From assembly GCA_014529385.2 (NCBI GenBank), contig CM043953.1:79472338-79536337 (forward strand): DNA of 64,000 bases. Direction: 5' to 3'. Source of the stretch: Adiantum capillus-veneris (lineage: Eukaryota; Streptophyta; Polypodiopsida; Polypodiales; Pteridaceae). Below the pieces are notes generated by a model. That model was not told the origin of the DNA and did no database searches. It saw nothing but the letters and a program-made list of their open reading frames with translations. Position 1 is the stretch's first letter. The number at the start of each line of letters is the position of its first letter. Position numbers and translations under genes: made by a program. Of this stretch, positions 1-11,344 are shown in pieces.

Positions 1-2030
1 CATTTGAAATAACGTGTCAATGGAAATGCCACACATCACCCTTTGCATTGCGAGTTGTTGGCTCTTGGTTTTTCACTACTAAATGAAGTTTTTTCTAGTG
101 CATATAGTCAACTTTGTTAATGTAGGTGGAGTGATATACTCTCCCTCGCTTTGTTAGCTTCACATCTTTCATACCGTGAGGTTTAGATAGAAAACCTATG
201 GATGGTTTGCAAGGTACATCTTTCTCATTGGTTGACCTTTTTTTGTCCCGTTGGATTTTCACATTGCCCCCATGTAGACCAATATCTGAAAAAACTAGTT
301 CCAAACCCTCTAGAGCAACCTGTCGTGCTGACTTTTTGATTTTCCAAGCAAACCCAATGTACAAATATACCAACTTCTCTACAACTCAGCAGAGACCATG
401 CATTGTACAATGGACATTAGCAAGTGGTATATCCAGAACTAATCGAAAATTACAGTCTTGATTGTGATGAGTAGGAGCCTTTCTCCACCACTTTGGATCC
501 AACACCTTTCCATGCAATACAAGCATGGAGACTTTGCCATGACACCCATTCCACAATTATACATACACTTCAGTGTTTTGAGGTCACCTGCAAGATGCCA
601 TTGAACTTGAAAGTCTCCTCTCCCATCTACAGCCAGTACCTCTCTTTGATTCATTTGCCTATCAATGGTATCTGGAATAGGGGTTTGATGGAACACCCAA
701 AATAAAATGTCATGGTCTTCTTTCTTTACCTGCAAGATTAATCTTTACAACATACAAAAAATAAATCTAAAATTTAGGTACAACAGAGGGCTTGCTAGAG
801 ATGCAAAATTGAAAATAGCTGGATTACCTAAAATTCGCCAAGCCACCATATGTTTGTTTTTGATTGAACATTGAAGTATGAAGGGTCATCAGTGGGACAT
901 TTAGAAAGATCCCTATTCATTAATGACTCACTCTATCTTCTTCTATTTAAGAATCTCACACTCATCTAGCTTCAAAACAAAATGTAGAACGCCATTTGTC
1001 TCTTTGGATGTGATATTGTAGAACTCTACCATTCTAGTTTGCAACAAAGTCAGGTCCATGAAGGTATTGTTGTACTCATCATAAGTGACAGTAGTTCCCT
1101 GTGAGCTATAAATATCTTGAATATGAAATGGACATCCAATGAAGTCAGTTTGTTTATTATTGAGCTAGAGTCTTTCCCTCCAAACACTTGCAGATGTTGG
1201 TAAAAGCTTAGACTTTATTCCCTTCTTCACAAACATGGAAGAGATAGATTGCTGAATAGCTAAGTAACCTCTTTTACTAATGCCAAGGGAGTCCAATGTA
1301 CCCTATAATTGCTTGGCAGGCACTGCATTCTTTGAAATGAATCTGTCAATGACACCCCATTGCAAAACCTTAAACTTTGTCATGCATTATATCCTTTACA
1401 AGACCACTAGTTATCAATGGCTTTAACTGCTTCCTACATTGACCTTCGGGTCTATGTTTTCTTTGTCTAGATAGATAGAATCTCTACAAAGAAATCATAA
1501 CTAACGCAAGCTAAAACTTAGATAATATCAGACAGTTTACAATGCTCACTCAATGCTTGGATTATTTTCTTAAGGCCGCCAAAGCCTACCTTCAATGTTT
1601 CAAGATTCCGTAGTTTCTTCTTTCGCACACGAGTGCCTAACATTGTCTCTTTGTTTTGTAATGTCCGTACCTTTGTTCACAAGACCTGTGATTCTTGTGT
1701 GCACTGCATTACAGTCTTTTGGTCCTCATAATGCAAGTTAGAAAGTCTCTGAATCTCATTTGCTTAGTGCTTCACCATGTCTTTATAATTTTTTGATTTG
1801 CTGTTTAGAGCTTTACAATAGCCAAGCAATCCATTCTCTTCATTACCTGCAAAGGTCAATAAGTTAGTGGGATTTGAAAATGCAGGGAAAGCATTGGTCA
1901 TGGGATTCGATGGATAGAGTGAGCCTTTTGTCCAAATATCTAAATGTTTTGCTCCCTCTGCTCTGAGTCTCTCTGTCATGATTGGTGTCACTTTGATGTT
2001 AGTTTTGCCTCGCTTACACTGTGGTGTATA
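1..2030 (-). pseudogene. DDE-transposase-like gene, copy 1, main part (continues beyond the window)
   Basis: Read on the minus strand from 2030 downward, this encodes a degenerate protein homologous to the gene at 35760-38437. Shared blocks in order are an N-terminal domain ending in ENGLLGYC (about 1800-1850), a coiled-coil stretch followed by LGTRVRKKK (about 1590-1640), a GISKRGYLAI block (about 1260), FVLKLDECEI (about 960-990), WHLAGDLKTLKC followed by a CxxC (about 540-610), and an NVH..MHG block with GLHGGNVKIQRD (about 250-400). The Asp of LDEC (codon 966-964) and the Asp of GDLK (595-593) are plausible DDE catalytic residues; this is inference from spacing and context. Stops and frameshifts interrupt the frame. 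The start codon lies across the Ty3 insertion at 11022. The third acidic block would lie outside the window. Confidence 0.6.
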
Positions 2031-2035
2031 TTGGG

Positions 2036-3627
2036 TGTCATAATAATCAATATCTAATTCTCCTAAATGATTTTCTCATATTAAACTGATCATTTAATGT
2101 GGGGAAGTGCCAAGGGAGAAAAAGCTAGAATATGGGTTAAGTTAGCAGACCGGCCACAGTAGGGATCCAAAGGAGGGAAAATAGGGATCCAAAGGGGGGG
2201 CCATCTGCAAAAGAGCCATGTGAAACAATGGGCCAAAAAGACCCTAAGGTTCAGCCCATTAAGACTTCCAAAATGCTAAGGTTCCAAAATTCAAAGGTTG
2301 TGTCCAAAGGTCAACCCTAGGGAAAATTGGATGCTTAGTGTGTGCCCTAAAAGTCTTTGCATATCCCTACATGGGAGGGGGCGAGCCCCAAAGCTAGGGG
2401 ATGAGAGAGAAAGCCACACACACACACACACAGGCTCCCTTTACACAAAGGGAATGAGGGACACATGTCAGCTCCCTAGGCCAGATGCCCACAAGGTGTG
2501 CCCAATTCCTATTGGAAGACCCTTGAAGTGGACCAATGAGAATTAAGCTAGAGTAAATCTAGTTTAATTAATTTAAAAACATTTAATAAAAGAAACCAAT
2601 AAGAATTAAGTGTCCTAGAAGACTATCGGGCAGTCTCCCAAGGGGTCCAATGAGCATTCAGGAGCCCCATGGCTTGCCTGATTCCTATTGGCCAGGAGGC
2701 AAAGGGGTCCAATGAGAGTTTAGTTTAATTATTTAATTACCTAAAGCTCTCACAAAAGGGGAAAGGGGGACACATGTCAGAAGGCTATCACTTATGCTGC
2801 TTAATCCCTATTGGCTTGACCTGGGGAGGTCCAATGAGGCAAAAGCCAGACTTACTTAGCAGCTAGGGCTCGCCCAAGAGAGGGGGGGGGCTGATTTTTG
2901 CTTGGCATTGACACACACACTCTCACACTTGACCATGTGTGAAGGGAAAATACTCTATCTCCTCCCAAGCTTTAATGGAGAGCTCATCACCTACTCCAAG
3001 CTTGTGAGATAGAAGCCTACATCAACACTCTCTTGGCATGTGGATGTAAATCCAACCAAGAGCCAAGCTTCAATGCATGCTCATCTTCTCTACCAAGCTA
3101 ATTACTAAGCTAAGCTATGCTAATATGAGTGATTATGTGAGGAGATGTACTTCTTTCTCGTAAGATACTTCTTTTTCCTCTCAATCTACTCTCATACCCT
3201 GCTAGCTCTCACCATCTTCGAAGGTGTGTGAGGTCTTGGGTTTGAGAACGGGGATAATTCAAGTTGTGTTTGATTAAGTGTTTTGCTTGGTGTATGAAGC
3301 TTCCATCTTCATTGCACTAGCTAGTCTTGAAGGAACACAAAGAATTGTATTGTACAATGTCTCTCTTGATGGGAGAAACCATAATACAAAGCCTTTTGGA
3401 GGGGGGACCGGCTCCATGCAAATCCGGTCCTCAACTGTTGTCAATAGCTTAATTGCTCTCTCTTTTGAAAGTATTGTCGATGCTATCTAACTAGGTGTTA
3501 TGCTTTTTGTTGCTCTCTCCACCCAAGCACTCTTGTAGTTCTCATTAGAAATCAACTCTAATGAAATGCCCACTATGTTCATGCTAAATTCCGCTACACA
3601 AAAGATTTTAGGCCATTAAATGTTACA
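2036..3627 (+). repeat. 5' LTR of the Ty3 chromovirus
   Basis: 1592-bp LTR starting TG and ending CA. It contains a (CA)9 tract near 2415 and a 9-G run near 2882. It matches the 3' LTR almost base for base, differing at three transitions (2627, near 3044, near 3536) and one G in the G run. Confidence 0.96.
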
Positions 3628-3628
3628 T

Positions 3629-3640
3629 TGGTATCAGAGC
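3629..3640 (+). other. Primer binding site (initiator Met tRNA type)
   Basis: TGGTATCAGAGC lies one base after the 5' LTR. It is the standard plant sequence complementary to the 3' end of initiator methionine tRNA. Confidence 0.93.
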
Positions 3641-4044
3641 TCAAGGTTTCTCTTTTCTTACTCAAGAAGGGAGGTCCTCAAGCTAGCTACAAATGGTTGG
3701 TATTATTAATTGCCTGTGAGTAAGTAGAATAGGGATTTTTCAGCCTTGCAGTGCGCCTGCCTTTGTGCAGTTAACGGGGCATCACCGTCGAGAGCTATGG
3801 TCTTAATAGTGGAGTCCTACGGGGCTTGCCTACGGCTTAACCACTATTGAACTATTAGAAGCTTGACAGGAGCCGGTGCTGTTTTGGTGTCGAAAGACCC
3901 TCTCTTCTATTCCTTGCAATTAATGGTATTCGAGCCGCGGGTACAGTAGCTTGAGTGCTTTTTCTAAAGGGGTAAAGAGGAGTAGCAACTAGGGCTTGAA
4001 GTGCCAAAGTACACCTAAAAAGTTTACACCTAAAAGTTGTTAGA

Positions 4045-7000
4045 ATGGCTGACAATATTAAAGAGAGTGAAATTAATGTTGATAACTTCGATTTTGCTCA
4101 TGAGCAAGCTACTAATGATGCTTCAATGCTTGTTAATTATCTTGTTTCTAGGCTTCAACAAGCCATGGGCAATCCATCTCTCCAAAGTGAAGTGCAACGG
4201 CAGCTCCGTGCTCACGGGATTCTCCAAGCTCATCACCATGACGAGAGAACACCTAGGAAGCCTCCTTGTGAGACTACCAAAAGAGGTCTCTCTCCGATTC
4301 GGGAAGAAGAAGAGAATCCATATGAAGGGCTCAAGAACTTACTTCTTGATGATGCATCTCCTTCCCAAAGGAGAACTCAAGAGCCTCCACCGAAGGAACG
4401 AGAAAGAAGCGAGTCTCCCGCCACCTCGGCGGAGATGGCTCCACGAAGACGGCGGGCTAAACGCTCTCCATCACCACCAAAGCGGAGAAGACCATCACAC
4501 TCTTCTCCACGCCATAATTCAAAGAGGGATGATAAAAAGCAAGAGAAGAAAAAGGCGAGAAAGAGGACACCCTCTTCTCCATCTTCTTCATCCTCTTCCT
4601 CTTATGAAAGCTATGGTGAAGACGACAAAGATCAAGACAAGAAAAAGGCGAGAAAGAGGTCACCCTCTTCTCCACCTTCTTCAAATTCTTCATCTTCTGA
4701 AGAAAGTGATGGTGCAACTTTTGAACCATCAAAAAGAAGAGGCCATAGAAAATCCTATGCCGCATGGAAGAGGTCGTCCAAGCTGAAGAAATTCAAAGAG
4801 GGAGGGAAGAGCATCTCTTTCCTTACCTATGATGGCACCTTCGGTGCTACAGACAAAGTTTTGGCCTTTATCCAGCAATTCGATGCGGCGTTTGGAGATG
4901 AGGGCTTCACGGAGTCCTCTAAGCTACGCCATGTAGCTATGCACTTTCAAAAGTCCGCCAGACAATGGTGGTCTAGCCTACGAGCCAACGGTGAAGCTCC
5001 ACGAACATGGAAGGCTTTAAGAGCTTCCATTATGAAGCAGTTTTTGGCCACCGATGCCAAAGACAAAGTACTCACCGAATGGCGAAGCTTAAAGCTCTCT
5101 CCCAATGAATCCATCCACAAATATGTAGACAAGTTTTGGGACCTACAACTCAAAGCCACTGTCTTCAAAAAGTTGGATTTTGGAGAGCAAAAGCAACAAT
5201 TTTGTGCGGGCTTAACCGAAGAAATGGCGGAGTATGTCAACTCCCAAAGGCCACGTACCATATCGGCGGTAATACACCATACTATGGTGGCCTCGCGAAT
5301 CAATTTCCAAACGGGGGGTAAAAGAAATAATAAGCCCCCGGAAAACAAGGGTTCCAATGAGCCTAAGGGGAAGGACAATGTCCAAAAGTCTCCTAAGGGC
5401 AATTCCAACAAAGCTAAAGAGAAGGGAGTTTACAAAGGAAAGAATAAACTCTCTCCTGAAGAGCTTGAGCGTTATCGTAAAGATAACCGGTGTTTCAAGT
5501 GCGGCGAACAAGGGCATGCGTACCGCGCTTGTCCCCAAAAGAACAACCGCCAAGATCCTCCTAGAGCTTCTTTGGTTGAAATCCAAGAGGAGGAGATTCA
5601 CCAAACTCACCACAAAGGATCTCCTCTATGCCATGCTTGGGGAAAGGTAAGAGAACATGATGCTTTTATTCTCTTTGACCCTGGTTCTACTCACAATTTT
5701 ATATCTATGGAGTTAGCCACCAAGCTAGGCATACAATCCTACGAGATGGGAGATATCCTACCCGCAGACAGTGCCTTCAAGGGGCAAGAAGCTTCAGTCA
5801 CTCCCTTAATCGGGAAATTGAGGCTTCATGTCCAAGGCTATGTGGACAAAGAGGACTTCTTTATCTCTCCTCTCAAGCATGAGGATGTAATCCTAGGGGC
5901 ACCATGGTTTGACCGTCTGGCTGCCCATGTTAAATTTCCTGAAAGGAGAATCTCCTTTAAGTTCAGGGAAAAGGACATGTATATAGATGCTAGGGAGATG
6001 GGTAACACCATCCCCATTGTACATACACCAGCTTTCAACAAGTCAATAAAGAGCTCTATTTCCGTGTACATGATTTTTGTTAAAGATTCTCAAAATGAAC
6101 CTAATGCTTTAGCAAAAAAAAATAAAAGCAACCAAAAGGAATTAGAGTTATCCAATTTTCTCAAGGGGTTTCAAGATGTCTTTATTGACGACATCCCTTG
6201 TGAGCTACCTCCTAAACGAGGTAATGACGACCATGCAATTGAACTTCTTCCAGGAAGTTCACCGCCTAACAAACCTCCTTATAGAGTTTCTCAAGCTCAA
6301 CAAGAGGAGATTATGCGGCAAGTGCATGAGTTAATTGAGAAGGGCATGGTTAGGCCTAGCTCATCTCCATTTTGCTCACCTGTGCTATTAGTGCAAAAGA
6401 AAGACGGCACATATCGTATGTGTGTCGACTATAGAGCACTAAATAGGATCACTATCAAGAATAGGTTTCCCGTTCCACGGGTAGAAGACCTATTTGATAA
6501 GCTACAAGGATCGACCTACTTCAGTAGGATTGACCTAAAAAGTGGCTATCATCAAATAAGGATAGTTGATCAAGACATTGTAAAGACCGCATTTCGTACT
6601 ACATTTGGTCTTTACGAATACATTGTCATGCCTTTTGGCTTGACTAATGCACCAGCCACATTTAACCGCTTGATGGAGAAGCTGTTCAGACCTCATCGAA
6701 CCTTCACTGGAGTGTTCTTTGATGATATTATCATCTACTCTAATTCATTAGAGGAACACAAGCAACACCTCCAGGTAATATTTCAAGTTTTAAGAGAGAA
6801 TAAACTTTATGTTAATCGAAAGAAAAGTGAATTTTTCTTGCAAGAGATTCAATATTTAGGTCACATTATCTCTCAAGATGGAATCCAAATGGATCCATCC
6901 AAGTTAGAGGTAATAAAAGGATGGCCTAAACCAAGGAATCTTCATGAACTAAGAAGCTTTATAGGTATGTGTGCATACTATAGACGCTTCATAGAAAAGT

Positions 7001-8994
7001 TCTCACAAATTGCGGGACCATTACATGACCTAACAAAGAAAAATGTTAGGTATACGTGGTCTGCTAAGGAGAACAATGCTTTCGAAAAGCTTAAAGAAAA
7101 GCTTATCTCTCAACCTGTGCTTACACTACCGGATCTCTCAAAACCATTTGAGGTCCAATGTGATGCTTGTGGTGATTGCCTTGGGGCTGTTCTGCTCCAA
7201 GAAGGGCACGCCATAGGCTATGAGAGTCAAAGGCTCGACCCTGTTGAGCAAGCTCTAGGCATATACGAAAAAGAACTCCTTGCAGTTCTACATGCCTTAG
7301 ACTCATGGAAGCACTATTTATTGGGGACTCCTTTCATTCTGCGAACGGATCACCAAAGTCTTAAGTACTTCATGACGCAGACCAAGCTCTCCGACAAACA
7401 AATGAGGTGGGCAAATTTCCTTTCGCAATTTCATTTTCATATTGCTCACATTGCTGGCAAGCATAATCAAGTAGCCGATGCACTCTCAAGACGACCGAGA
7501 GTGAATGCGGTTTCCATAGCAACTCACAATGATCTATCTTTAATGATAGATGAGTATGCTATTGATCCCGATTTTAGAGATGTGATTTCAGCCCTTGCAT
7601 TAGGGAAGAAAGAAGAACCATTTACTTTACAAGATGGTTATCTTCTCTATGGCAATAGACTATGCGTTACTAACTCACTACGTGAGAAAGTAATGTATGA
7701 ATCTCATGCTCCCCCATATGCGGGGCATAGAGGGATTCAGTCTACCCTAAAGGGAATTGAAACATATTTCTATTGGCCTACCATGAAAGTGAACATACAT
7801 GAGTATGTTTCCAAATGTGTGGTATGTCAAAAGACAAAATTTGATAGAGGGAAGCAACTTGGATTGCTTCAACCCTTGCCAATCCCTAATTCACCGTGGG
7901 AGAGCATATCCATGGATTTTATCTTTGGATTGCCTAAGTCTATCCATGGGAATACGGGAATATGGACGATAGTAGACAGGTTCAGTAAACAAGCTCATTT
8001 TATACCTGTCAAAAAGACTATCAAAGCCCATCAAATGGCAACCCTCTTCATTTCACAAATTTTCAAGTACCATGGCTTGCCAATGTCCATAGTGTCGGAT
8101 AGAGATCCTAGAATGACCAGTAATTTCTGGAAGGGTCTCTTTGAGAATTTAGGAACAAGGCTAAACTTCTCTTCGGCCTATCATCCACAAACTGATGGCC
8201 AAAGTGAAATAGCTAACCTAACTATTCTCGATCTACTAAAAGCCTATGTAACGGAAGTAGATCAAAGATCCCAATGGGAGAAGTACTTACCCTTAGTAGA
8301 GTATGCTTACAATAACACTGTACATACTTCTACAGGAAAAGCACCTTTCGAGGTAATTGAGGGAAGATCAAAAAGTCCCTTGCTACTTAAGGTACATGGG
8401 AAGATCTTCGCTGCAGATGAGTATAGCCGAGACCTACAAGAATCTTTCCAAAAGATTAAGGATGCTATCTCTATCTCACAGCAAAGGCAAAAGGCTGCTG
8501 CTGACAAGCACAGAAGAGCCCAAGCCTTTAAAGAAAACGATTGGGTCTTGTTAAAGTTTCCCAAGGCTCGATTAAGGCACACTACGGGCAAGAATCCTAC
8601 GGGCCACCAAAAGTACTATGCTAAACTAGCGAAAAGGTACTATGGTCCCTTCCAGATTCTTAGGCCAATCAATGAGATGGCCTATCAACTTAAGTTGCCC
8701 AATCATTGGCTCATACACAATGCTTTTCATGTGAGCCTCTTAAAGCCTTACAAAGGAGAGCCACCTCAAGAACCAACTATTGAAGACCCACCGGAGATCG
8801 AGGACCACGAAGAGGTGCTGCAGCCCGAGTCCATTCTCCGACATGAAGACAAGGTATTAAGAGGCGGTAAGACTATCAGACGATATCTTATTAAGTTTAA
8901 GAATTATCCTTTTGAAGATGCTAGATGGATGCAAGGCATACAATTAAAGGATAACCTAAACCTTGTCAATGCTTACAATGCTTCCCAAGAGTAA
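4045..8994 (+). CDS. Intact Gag-Pol polyprotein of the chromovirus
   Basis: One uninterrupted 1649-codon frame starting MADNIKESEINV. Residues about 120-235 form an unusual Arg/Ser/Lys-rich tail with an internal duplication. Next come the gag core (about 240-420) and a CCHC knuckle CFKCGEQGHAYRAC at about 483. The protease motif FDPGSTHNF has its Asp at about 545. RT carries FFDDIIIYS (Asp893/894), and RNase H follows (first Asp about 1040, ending with the HNQVADALSRR block). Integrase has an HHCC zinc region from about 1221 and a D-D-E triad at Asp1291, Asp1352 and Glu1388 (the family's usual D..D-35-E spacing). A chromodomain-like tail occupies about 1590-1649. All catalytic residues are present, so the element could be autonomous. 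Single-frame Gag-Pol is normal for plant chromoviruses. Confidence 0.96.
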   Translation: MADNIKESEINVDNFDFAHEQATNDASMLVNYLVSRLQQAMGNPSLQSEVQRQLRAHGILQAHHHDERTPRKPPCETTKRGLSPIREEEENPYEGLKNLLLDDASPSQRRTQEPPPKERERSESPATSAEMAPRRRRAKRSPSPPKRRRPSHSSPRHNSKRDDKKQEKKKARKRTPSSPSSSSSSSYESYGEDDKDQDKKKARKRSPSSPPSSNSSSSEESDGATFEPSKRRGHRKSYAAWKRSSKLKKFKEGGKSISFLTYDGTFGATDKVLAFIQQFDAAFGDEGFTESSKLRHVAMHFQKSARQWWSSLRANGEAPRTWKALRASIMKQFLATDAKDKVLTEWRSLKLSPNESIHKYVDKFWDLQLKATVFKKLDFGEQKQQFCAGLTEEMAEYVNSQRPRTISAVIHHTMVASRINFQTGGKRNNKPPENKGSNEPKGKDNVQKSPKGNSNKAKEKGVYKGKNKLSPEELERYRKDNRCFKCGEQGHAYRACPQKNNRQDPPRASLVEIQEEEIHQTHHKGSPLCHAWGKVREHDAFILFDPGSTHNFISMELATKLGIQSYEMGDILPADSAFKGQEASVTPLIGKLRLHVQGYVDKEDFFISPLKHEDVILGAPWFDRLAAHVKFPERRISFKFREKDMYIDAREMGNTIPIVHTPAFNKSIKSSISVYMIFVKDSQNEPNALAKKNKSNQKELELSNFLKGFQDVFIDDIPCELPPKRGNDDHAIELLPGSSPPNKPPYRVSQAQQEEIMRQVHELIEKGMVRPSSSPFCSPVLLVQKKDGTYRMCVDYRALNRITIKNRFPVPRVEDLFDKLQGSTYFSRIDLKSGYHQIRIVDQDIVKTAFRTTFGLYEYIVMPFGLTNAPATFNRLMEKLFRPHRTFTGVFFDDIIIYSNSLEEHKQHLQVIFQVLRENKLYVNRKKSEFFLQEIQYLGHIISQDGIQMDPSKLEVIKGWPKPRNLHELRSFIGMCAYYRRFIEKFSQIAGPLHDLTKKNVRYTWSAKENNAFEKLKEKLISQPVLTLPDLSKPFEVQCDACGDCLGAVLLQEGHAIGYESQRLDPVEQALGIYEKELLAVLHALDSWKHYLLGTPFILRTDHQSLKYFMTQTKLSDKQMRWANFLSQFHFHIAHIAGKHNQVADALSRRPRVNAVSIATHNDLSLMIDEYAIDPDFRDVISALALGKKEEPFTLQDGYLLYGNRLCVTNSLREKVMYESHAPPYAGHRGIQSTLKGIETYFYWPTMKVNIHEYVSKCVVCQKTKFDRGKQLGLLQPLPIPNSPWESISMDFIFGLPKSIHGNTGIWTIVDRFSKQAHFIPVKKTIKAHQMATLFISQIFKYHGLPMSIVSDRDPRMTSNFWKGLFENLGTRLNFSSAYHPQTDGQSEIANLTILDLLKAYVTEVDQRSQWEKYLPLVEYAYNNTVHTSTGKAPFEVIEGRSKSPLLLKVHGKIFAADEYSRDLQESFQKIKDAISISQQRQKAAADKHRRAQAFKENDWVLLKFPKARLRHTTGKNPTGHQKYYAKLAKRYYGPFQILRPINEMAYQLKLPNHWLIHNAFHVSLLKPYKGEPPQEPTIEDPPEIEDHEEVLQPESILRHEDKVLRGGKTIRRYLIKFKNYPFEDARWMQGIQLKDNLNLVNAYNASQE

Positions 8995-9338
8995 GCAAAT
9001 GTACAAAATGTTAAAAATGAACAAAAATTTTTGTCTTATAAGACTCCCTTTTTCTTTATTTGTGCACAAAAATGAAGTAGTATGCATGCTTAGATCAAGT
9101 TTGCGGAGACGACGTCTCCCAAACACCAAGTAGAGCTTGTCACTCTACTATGGAAGACTGATAGGACTAATGTGCAGACATGCTTGCGGCAGCCTCAGGC
9201 TCTCAAGCGCCAAATGGACTAGTCATCCATTATGGAATGATGTCGTAGGGTAACATAGGGATCCTCTACCCGCTAAGAAAAGGACTCATGCGTATGCTTT
9301 ATCTTCTCTACACCATAGTCGAGGACGACTATGATTTC
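8995..9338 (+). other. Non-coding 3' segment between pol and the polypurine tract
   Basis: About 340 bp between the stop codon and the purine tract. No open frame of note; it is ordinary 3' untranslated element sequence. Confidence 0.7.
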
Positions 9339-9351
9339 AAGAGAGAGGTAA
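9339..9351 (+). other. Polypurine tract preceding the 3' LTR
   Basis: AAGAGAGAGGTAA directly abuts the TGTCAT start of the 3' LTR, the expected place for the plus-strand primer of reverse transcription. Confidence 0.8.
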
Positions 9352-10944
9352 TGTCATAATAATCAATATCTAATTCTCCTAAATGATTTTCTCATATTAA
9401 ACTGATCATTTAATGTGGGGAAGTGCCAAGGGAGAAAAAGCTAGAATATGGGTTAAGTTAGCAGACCGGCCACAGTAGGGATCCAAAGGAGGGAAAATAG
9501 GGATCCAAAGGGGGGGCCATCTGCAAAAGAGCCATGTGAAACAATGGGCCAAAAAGACCCTAAGGTTCAGCCCATTAAGACTTCCAAAATGCTAAGGTTC
9601 CAAAATTCAAAGGTTGTGTCCAAAGGTCAACCCTAGGGAAAATTGGATGCTTAGTGTGTGCCCTAAAAGTCTTTGCATATCCCTACATGGGAGGGGGCGA
9701 GCCCCAAAGCTAGGGGATGAGAGAGAAAGCCACACACACACACACACAGGCTCCCTTTACACAAAGGGAATGAGGGACACATGTCAGCTCCCTAGGCCAG
9801 ATGCCCACAAGGTGTGCCCAATTCCTATTGGAAGACCCTTGAAGTGGACCAATGAGAATTAAGCTAGAGTAAATCTAGTTTAATTAATTTAAAAACATTT
9901 AATAAAAGAAACCAATAAGAATTAAGTGTCCTAGAAGACTATTGGGCAGTCTCCCAAGGGGTCCAATGAGCATTCAGGAGCCCCATGGCTTGCCTGATTC
10001 CTATTGGCCAGGAGGCAAAGGGGTCCAATGAGAGTTTAGTTTAATTATTTAATTACCTAAAGCTCTCACAAAAGGGGAAAGGGGGACACATGTCAGAAGG
10101 CTATCACTTATGCTGCTTAATCCCTATTGGCTTGACCTGGGGAGGTCCAATGAGGCAAAAGCCAGACTTACTTAGCAGCTAGGGCTCGCCCAAGAGAGGG
10201 GGGGGGGCTGATTTTTGCTTGGCATTGACACACACACTCTCACACTTGACCATGTGTGAAGGGAAAATACTCTATCTCCTCCCAAGCTTTAATGGAGAGC
10301 TCATCACCTACTCCAAGCTTGTGAGATAGAAGCCTACATCAACACTCTCTTGGCATGTGGATGCAAATCCAACCAAGAGCCAAGCTTCAATGCATGCTCA
10401 TCTTCTCTACCAAGCTAATTACTAAGCTAAGCTATGCTAATATGAGTGATTATGTGAGGAGATGTACTTCTTTCTCGTAAGATACTTCTTTTTCCTCTCA
10501 ATCTACTCTCATACCCTGCTAGCTCTCACCATCTTCGAAGGTGTGTGAGGTCTTGGGTTTGAGAACGGGGATAATTCAAGTTGTGTTTGATTAAGTGTTT
10601 TGCTTGGTGTATGAAGCTTCCATCTTCATTGCACTAGCTAGTCTTGAAGGAACACAAAGAATTGTATTGTACAATGTCTCTCTTGATGGGAGAAACCATA
10701 ATACAAAGCCTTTTGGAGGGGGGACCGGCTCCATGCAAATCCGGTCCTCAACTGTTGTCAATAGCTTAATTGCTCTCTCTTTTGAAAGTATTGTCGATGC
10801 TATCTAACTAGGTGTTATGCTTTTTGTTGCTCTCTCCACCCAAGCACTCTTGTAATTCTCATTAGAAATCAACTCTAATGAAATGCCCACTATGTTCATG
10901 CTAAATTCCGCTACACAAAAGATTTTAGGCCATTAAATGTTACA
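9352..10944 (+). repeat. 3' LTR of the Ty3 chromovirus
   Basis: 1593-bp copy of the 5' LTR with the same TG...CA ends, followed by the target duplication TTGGG. Confidence 0.96.
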
Positions 10945-10949
10945 TTGGG

Positions 10950-11022
10950 GATCCAGGTTAATGTGTAAATGATAGAAGGGTCTTTTAAGGAGGACATTTG
11001 TGTGAGTGGAAGAAGAAGCCAT
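10950..11022 (-). pseudogene. N-terminal piece of transposase-like copy 1, separated by the Ty3 insertion
   Basis: The minus strand opens with ATG at 11022 (MASSSTHTNVLLKRPFYHLH...), stays open to the Ty3 target site, and resumes in the same frame at 2030 once the element and one TTGGG are ignored. The piece aligns with the beginning of the copy at 35760 (shared HLHIN/SLHVW region upstream of the LYP motif). This start was chosen because it is the first ATG of the rejoined frame and lies at a position comparable to the start of copy 2. Confidence 0.6.
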
Positions 11023-11340
11023 GTATGCAACAATGCAAGAAAGGGAGGATTTCTTTGAGGTTAGCGCACAAACAATGAGAGAGTAAGGAGAGAGCAGGTT
11101 TGGAAGGATACGTCTTCTTTCCTTTAGTCATACATTCCACATACAGGAAACTCCCTCCAATTCTACGACGTTCATTAAATGCAATTGAAAACGATTTATT
11201 CTTCAATCATCACAGCCGTTATGACGATGTGGCAAGAATCTACTTGCAAGTGCACTTTTTGAATGCTTATTCCAAGTTTACAACTGATTTTACCACACCT
11301 ATTTTCTAAAGAGAGAAAGTCAAAATTGTATTTTTCTTAG
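11023..11340. other. Upstream flank of transposase-like copy 1
   Basis: About 300 bp between the copy 1 start codon and the broken end of the minus-strand Ty3 element. No convincing gene is visible. A sequence near 11328 (ATTTTTCTTA) weakly resembles the terminal repeats at 34926 and 49597 but is too poor to call. Confidence 0.4.
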
Positions 11341-11344
11341 AAGG

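Larger units (their letters stand above)
2036..10944 (+). mobile_element. Complete Ty3-type chromovirus LTR retrotransposon
   Basis: Two near-identical LTRs (2036-3627 and 9352-10944) bound a single Gag-Pol frame. The target duplication TTGGG is present at 2031-2035 and 10945-10949. LTRs begin TGTCAT and end TTACA. A primer site complementary to initiator Met tRNA follows the 5' LTR by one base, and a purine tract precedes the 3' LTR. Comparing the LTRs by eye gives three transitions and one G-run length change in about 1592 bp, so insertion is recent. Order of domains and the C-terminal chromodomain place it among plant chromoviruses; the Tekay/Del branch is my best guess from the long LTRs. 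Confidence 0.96.

Noticed and set aside
2298-3490. Open frames of 70-82 codons inside the 5' LTR (also at 9614 and 10595 in the 3' LTR)
   Set aside because: They are present in both LTRs because the LTRs are copies. They contain a CA microsatellite and show no protein character.
4037-4786. 249-codon plus-strand frame overlapping the start of Gag-Pol
   Set aside because: It is an alternative frame of the repetitive Arg/Ser-rich Gag segment; the long Gag-Pol frame explains the sequence.
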